Shown here one piece after another: positions 5,511 to 7,739 of a DNA stretch of 7,739 nt (position 1 is the first letter of the stretch; every line of letters starts with the position of its first letter). Both the position numbers and the translations under genes were made by a program. The DNA comes from JBOFLG01 sp051657745 (lineage in GTDB: Bacteria; Actinomycetota; Actinomycetes; Actinomycetales; Dermatophilaceae): contig JBOFLG010000236.1 in the NCBI GenBank assembly GCA_051657745.1, positions 1-7,739 on the forward strand, in the 5' to 3' direction. The notes beneath the pieces were generated by a model. The model was not told the DNA's origin. It searched no databases and saw only the letters and a program-made list of their open reading frames with translations.

Positions 5511-5601
5511 GCCCAGGTCCCACGGTCGGGGCACGTTCGAGTGATCGCGCCGGTGGACCTGGGCGTGGACCTGGGCCAGGGCCGTGGGCGTGGATCTGGG
5601 A
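5511..5601. repeat. Short direct and inverted repeat cluster after the aminotransferase gene
   Basis: GTGGACCTGGGC occurs twice in tandem (5553-5564 and 5565-5576) and a diverged copy GTGGATCTGGGA follows at 5590-5601. The inverted form GCCCAGGTCC lies at 5511-5520 and can pair with GGACCTGGGC at 5555-5564 or 5567-5576, giving two alternative 10-bp stems. The cluster begins 6 bases beyond the aminotransferase stop codon and has no T tract. It may act as a terminator or RNA-stabilising structure; function is inferred. Confidence 0.55.
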
Positions 5602-5607
5602 CGTGAC

Positions 5608-6981
5608 TTACCGGGCGTAGTGGTCGATGGCGCACAGGGCGCGGTCGAGCCGGTCGAGACCGTCGGCCAGCTCGTCGGCGGTCGTTGTGCACGGTGGCAC
5701 CACATGGGTGCGGTTGAAGTGCACGAACGGCCAGAGGCCCTCTGCTTTGCACGCGGCCATCAGTTCGCCCATGGGGGCGGCCGCAGGACCGCTGGCGTTG
5801 TACGGCACGAGCGGTTCGCGGGTGGTGCGGTCGAGCACCAGCTCGACTGCCCAGAAGAACCCGAGGCCGCGCACCTCGCCGACAATCGGATGCCGTTGCG
5901 CGATCTCGGCGAGTCGCGGCGCAATCACCCTGTCGCTCATCGTGCGAACGTGCTCGAGGATGCCGTCCTCCTCGAAGATCCGGATGCTCGCGACCGCGGA
6001 CGCGCAGGCGAGCGGGTGGCCCGAATAGGTGAGCCCGCCAGGGAAGGGCCGTTCCTCGAAGGTGGCGGAGACGTCATCCGCAATCACCACGCCGCCGAGT
6101 GGGATGTATCCGGAGTTGACGCCCTTGGCGAAGCAGATCAGGTCGGGCGCGACGCCCCAGTGGTCGACGGCGAACCATTCGCCGCACCGGCCGAAGCCCG
6201 ACATCACCTCGTCGGCGATCCAGAGGATGCCGTGCGCGTCGCAGATCTCGCGCACGCCGGCGAGGTAGCCGGGCGGCGGCACAAGGATGCCGTTGGTGCC
6301 GACGACGGTCTCGAGCATGACCGCGGCGATGGTCCCCGGCCCCTCGACCATGATCGTGTCGCGCAGGTGTTGGAGGGCGCGCTCGCCCTCTTCCTCGGCG
6401 GTGCTCGCGTGGAACGCGGAGCGGTACGGGTACGGCCCCCAGAAGTGCACGATGCCCGGCATCCCCGGCTCGTTCGCCCAGCGGCGCGGGTCGCCGGTGG
6501 CGGTGATCGAGCCCGCGGTGGCGCCGTGGTAACTGCGGTACGTGGTGAGCACCTTGTGCCGGCCAGTGTGCAGGCGGGCGAGGCGCATCGCGTTCTCGGT
6601 GGCTTCCGCGCCGCCGTTGGTGAAGAACACCTTGGTGAGGTTCGCCGGAGCGCGCTCGGCGATGAGTCGCGCTGCTTCCGAACGGGATTCGTCAGCGAAG
6701 CTCGGCGCGATAGTGCACTGCCGAGCCGCTGCCTCCTGGATCGCGGCGACCAGCTTCGGGTGCTGATAGCCGATGTTGACATTGACTAACTGGCTGGAGA
6801 AGTCGAGGTAACGTTTGCCGTCGTAGTCCCAGAAGTGGCTCCCCGAGGCCCCGGCGATAGGCAGCGGTGCGATGAGTGCTTGTGCCGACCAGGAGTGAAA
6901 AACATGTGCCCGGTCGTCGCGCGCCACCTGGGCTCCGCGCTCGGGGTCGGGCGTGATCTCGGGCATCGGGAACGTGGTCAT
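5608..6981 (-). CDS. Class III PLP-dependent aminotransferase
   Basis: A 457-residue cytosolic enzyme of the acetylornithine/4-aminobutyrate/omega-amino acid aminotransferase family (class III). Landmarks are the substrate-side N-terminus HVFHSWSAQ (residues 26-34), HFWDYDGKRYLDF (49-61), the phosphate-binding TNGGAEATENA (121-131), SYHGAT (150-155), MLETVVG with Glu224, IADEVMSGFGR with cofactor-binding Asp257, FAKGVNSGYIPLGG with PLP-Lys286, GGLTYSGHP with Thr318, and VRGLGFFWAVEL with conserved Arg371. All catalytic residues I can check are present and the length is normal. It transfers an amino group from an amine or omega-amino acid to a 2-oxo acid; the exact substrate (4-aminobutyrate, taurine, beta-alanine, a diamine) cannot be told from the sequence. 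A good ribosome binding site supports ATG 6981. It lies on the same strand as, and 254 bases after, a TetR-type gene, which may control it. It ends with TAA at 5610-5608. Confidence 0.9.
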   Translation of the reverse strand: MTTFPMPEITPDPERGAQVARDDRAHVFHSWSAQALIAPLPIAGASGSHFWDYDGKRYLDFSSQLVNVNIGYQHPKLVAAIQEAAARQCTIAPSFADESRSEAARLIAERAPANLTKVFFTNGGAEATENAMRLARLHTGRHKVLTTYRSYHGATAGSITATGDPRRWANEPGMPGIVHFWGPYPYRSAFHASTAEEEGERALQHLRDTIMVEGPGTIAAVMLETVVGTNGILVPPPGYLAGVREICDAHGILWIADEVMSGFGRCGEWFAVDHWGVAPDLICFAKGVNSGYIPLGGVVIADDVSATFEERPFPGGLTYSGHPLACASAVASIRIFEEDGILEHVRTMSDRVIAPRLAEIAQRHPIVGEVRGLGFFWAVELVLDRTTREPLVPYNASGPAAAPMGELMAACKAEGLWPFVHFNRTHVVPPCTTTADELADGLDRLDRALCAIDHYAR

Positions 6982-6988
6982 CGTGGCT

Positions 6989-6994
6989 CTTCCT
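6989..6994 (-). promoter_or_regulatory. Ribosome binding site of the class III aminotransferase
   Basis: AGGAAG on the minus strand, 7 bases before ATG 6981. This contrasts with galE and the hisC-like gene, which lack a usable site. Confidence 0.7.
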
Positions 6995-7041
6995 GGGTCG
7001 TTCGTGGCGGTCCGTGGCGTCGCCCGGGCCGGATGACGCCG

Positions 7042-7047
7042 AGCCTA
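7042..7047 (-). promoter_or_regulatory. Candidate -10 element for the class III aminotransferase
   Basis: TAGGCT on the minus strand fits the actinobacterial TAnnnT form and would give a leader of about 55 bases that includes the AGGAAG site. The -35 position (7065-7070, GTCAGG) is weak. No clear palindromic operator for the adjacent TetR regulator could be seen around it. Confidence 0.35.
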
Positions 7048-7235
7048 GCTCCGCTGCCGCTGGCCCTGACTCCCTTCACCCACTCGTCGAGCGAGCACAA
7101 CACGCGCGGGATACTCGTTCTGCCTTGCACGTCCTGCTCACTCGATGACGACGGCACTGGTCGCGCGGTGCGGTGCTGCTTCATCCCAGGCCGGTGGAGG
7201 TTGTGTGGGGAGGCGGCGAGAGGCCGGCTGTCGCG

Positions 7236-7739
7236 TCAAAGGGCGTCGGGAGCAGCGGAGTGCGGCGGTGTAGCCAGGAGCTCGGAGCCGACGAGTGCCC
7301 GAGCGGCGCGCCCCGCGTCGGCGGCGAGTGCCTCGGGGTCGTGCTGGCGGTCGAGACCTCGGGCCGCGTCGGCGATGCCCACCGTGCCGTGCGCCTGCGC
7401 CCAGACCAGGAGCGCTCGGCGCCGGATCTCCGCGGCATCGCGGTGCGGGTCGACCGCGGTTACGGCCCCGACCAGATGGTCGAACGCCGCGAACGCAGCG
7501 GCGGCCAGGTCGGCAACCGGCCCGGCGGAGTGCCCGGTGGACCGCCCCGCGGATGCCGCGTCAATGGCTGCCGCGGATGCGGCGTGGACGGCTCCGGAGC
7601 CGTCGCCGACGTCGGGTTCTGGTGACGCGTGCAGGGCCGCGAACATGACCCCGTAGTGGGCGCGGTGGGCGATGGCGAAGCGTACGTACGCCCGGGTGAG
7701 GGCTTCCACCCGGTCGAGCGGGTCCGGCGCCCGAGCCGC
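7236..7739 (-). CDS. TetR/AcrR-family regulator, C-terminal (WHG) part; 5' end outside window
   Basis: The window holds 167 codons of the 3' part, open to its edge; the DNA-binding helix-turn-helix N-terminus must lie beyond it. The sequence RAYVRFAIAHRAHYGVMFAAL (begins at local residue 16) and LVWAQAHGTVGI with Trp113, His117 and Gly118 is the W-x3-HG pattern that names the WHG ligand-binding domain of TetR regulators. Between them lies an Ala-rich stretch (about 50-90) that is presumably helical. A GTG at 7709 could serve as a start in frame, but the coding character continues upstream without a break, so it is internal. TetR proteins are usually repressors released by a small ligand. Being co-oriented with and directly upstream of the aminotransferase, it may regulate itself and that gene, but this is inference. 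Confidence 0.8.
   Translation of the reverse strand, partial: AARAPDPLDRVEALTRAYVRFAIAHRAHYGVMFAALHASPEPDVGDGSGAVHAASAAAIDAASAGRSTGHSAGPVADLAAAAFAAFDHLVGAVTAVDPHRDAAEIRRRALLVWAQAHGTVGIADAARGLDRQHDPEALAADAGRAARALVGSELLATPPHSAAPDAL

Larger units (their letters stand above)
5143..5607. other. Non-coding region, AT-rich on one side, repeats on the other
   Basis: These 465 bases separate two minus-strand genes. From 5161 to 5340 GC is 42% by count (75 of 180), far below the rest of the window; from about 5500 to 5607 it is GC-rich again, with short repeats. The one long open frame (minus, 5294-5752) overlaps the aminotransferase end and reads as Pro/Arg/His-rich sequence without domain character, so I do not call a gene. 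The AT-rich part should hold the promoter and long leader of the lipoprotein gene. It also contains TTGTCCACG (5277-5285), one base off the DnaA-box form seen at 971-979. Confidence 0.6.

Noticed and set aside
5294..5752. 152-codon minus-strand frame in and beside the intergenic region
   Set aside because: It overlaps the 3' end of the aminotransferase in another frame and is Pro/Arg/His-rich; part of its length comes from the repeat cluster.
6978..7184. 68-codon minus-strand frame ending in ATGA overlap with the aminotransferase start
   Set aside because: The overlap looks like translational coupling, but there is no ribosome binding site before its ATG, the protein is Arg/Ser/Pro-rich without domain character, and it runs through the likely promoter region.

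Overview
The window is a high-GC stretch with GC-rich third codon positions, GTG starts, actinobacterial-type promoters, a WHG-type TetR regulator and a YvlD-type small membrane protein. Together these point to a Gram-positive actinobacterium, probably of the Micrococcales (a Microbacteriaceae-like genome). The taxonomic placement is an inference from protein flavour and gene content; no marker gene is present. I see no rRNA, tRNA, CRISPR array, transposase or integrase.

Layout from left to right. (1) Positions 1-912, minus strand: UDP-glucose 4-epimerase (galE), with its 3' end outside the window. (2) Positions 913-1239: a divergent intergenic region rich in G runs on the plus strand, with two G-quadruplex-type motifs and one exact TTGTCCACA (DnaA-box-like) site. 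(3) Positions 1240-2109, plus strand: a membrane-anchored M23-type (LytM/lysostaphin) metallopeptidase with one altered active-site position. (4) Positions 2126-2171: back-to-back hairpins between convergent genes. (5) Positions 2179-2565, minus strand: a four-helix 'phage holin family' (YvlD/DUF360-like) membrane protein. (6) Positions 2618-3709, plus strand: a HisC/Pat-type aminotransferase, probably translated from a leaderless mRNA. (7) Positions 3765-3802: a strong terminator hairpin shared by convergent genes. (8) Positions 3877-5142, minus strand: a secreted lipoprotein with an Ig-like domain, Thr/Pro/Asp linkers and a jelly-roll domain resembling polysaccharide lyases. Its GC content is clearly lower than its neighbours', and the leader upstream of it is AT-rich (42% GC over 5161-5340). 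(9) Positions 5143-5607: non-coding, AT-rich on the lipoprotein side, with short direct and inverted repeats on the other side. (10) Positions 5608-6981, minus strand: a class III PLP aminotransferase. (11) Positions 7236-7739, minus strand: the C-terminal part of a TetR-family regulator, cut by the window end and possibly the local regulator of the aminotransferase.

Most of the window is ordinary core actinobacterial chromosome made of single-gene units. The part that differs is about 3.84-5.35 kb. It holds the lipoprotein and its AT-rich leader, which look like an acquired accessory unit and carry the least familiar protein domain here. I did not find a multi-gene defence, biosynthetic or mobile system. 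The other notable signals are two start codons placed exactly one promoter distance after a -10 element (leaderless transcripts), the G-rich galE/M23 intergenic region, and altered catalytic positions in the M23 and lyase-like proteins.
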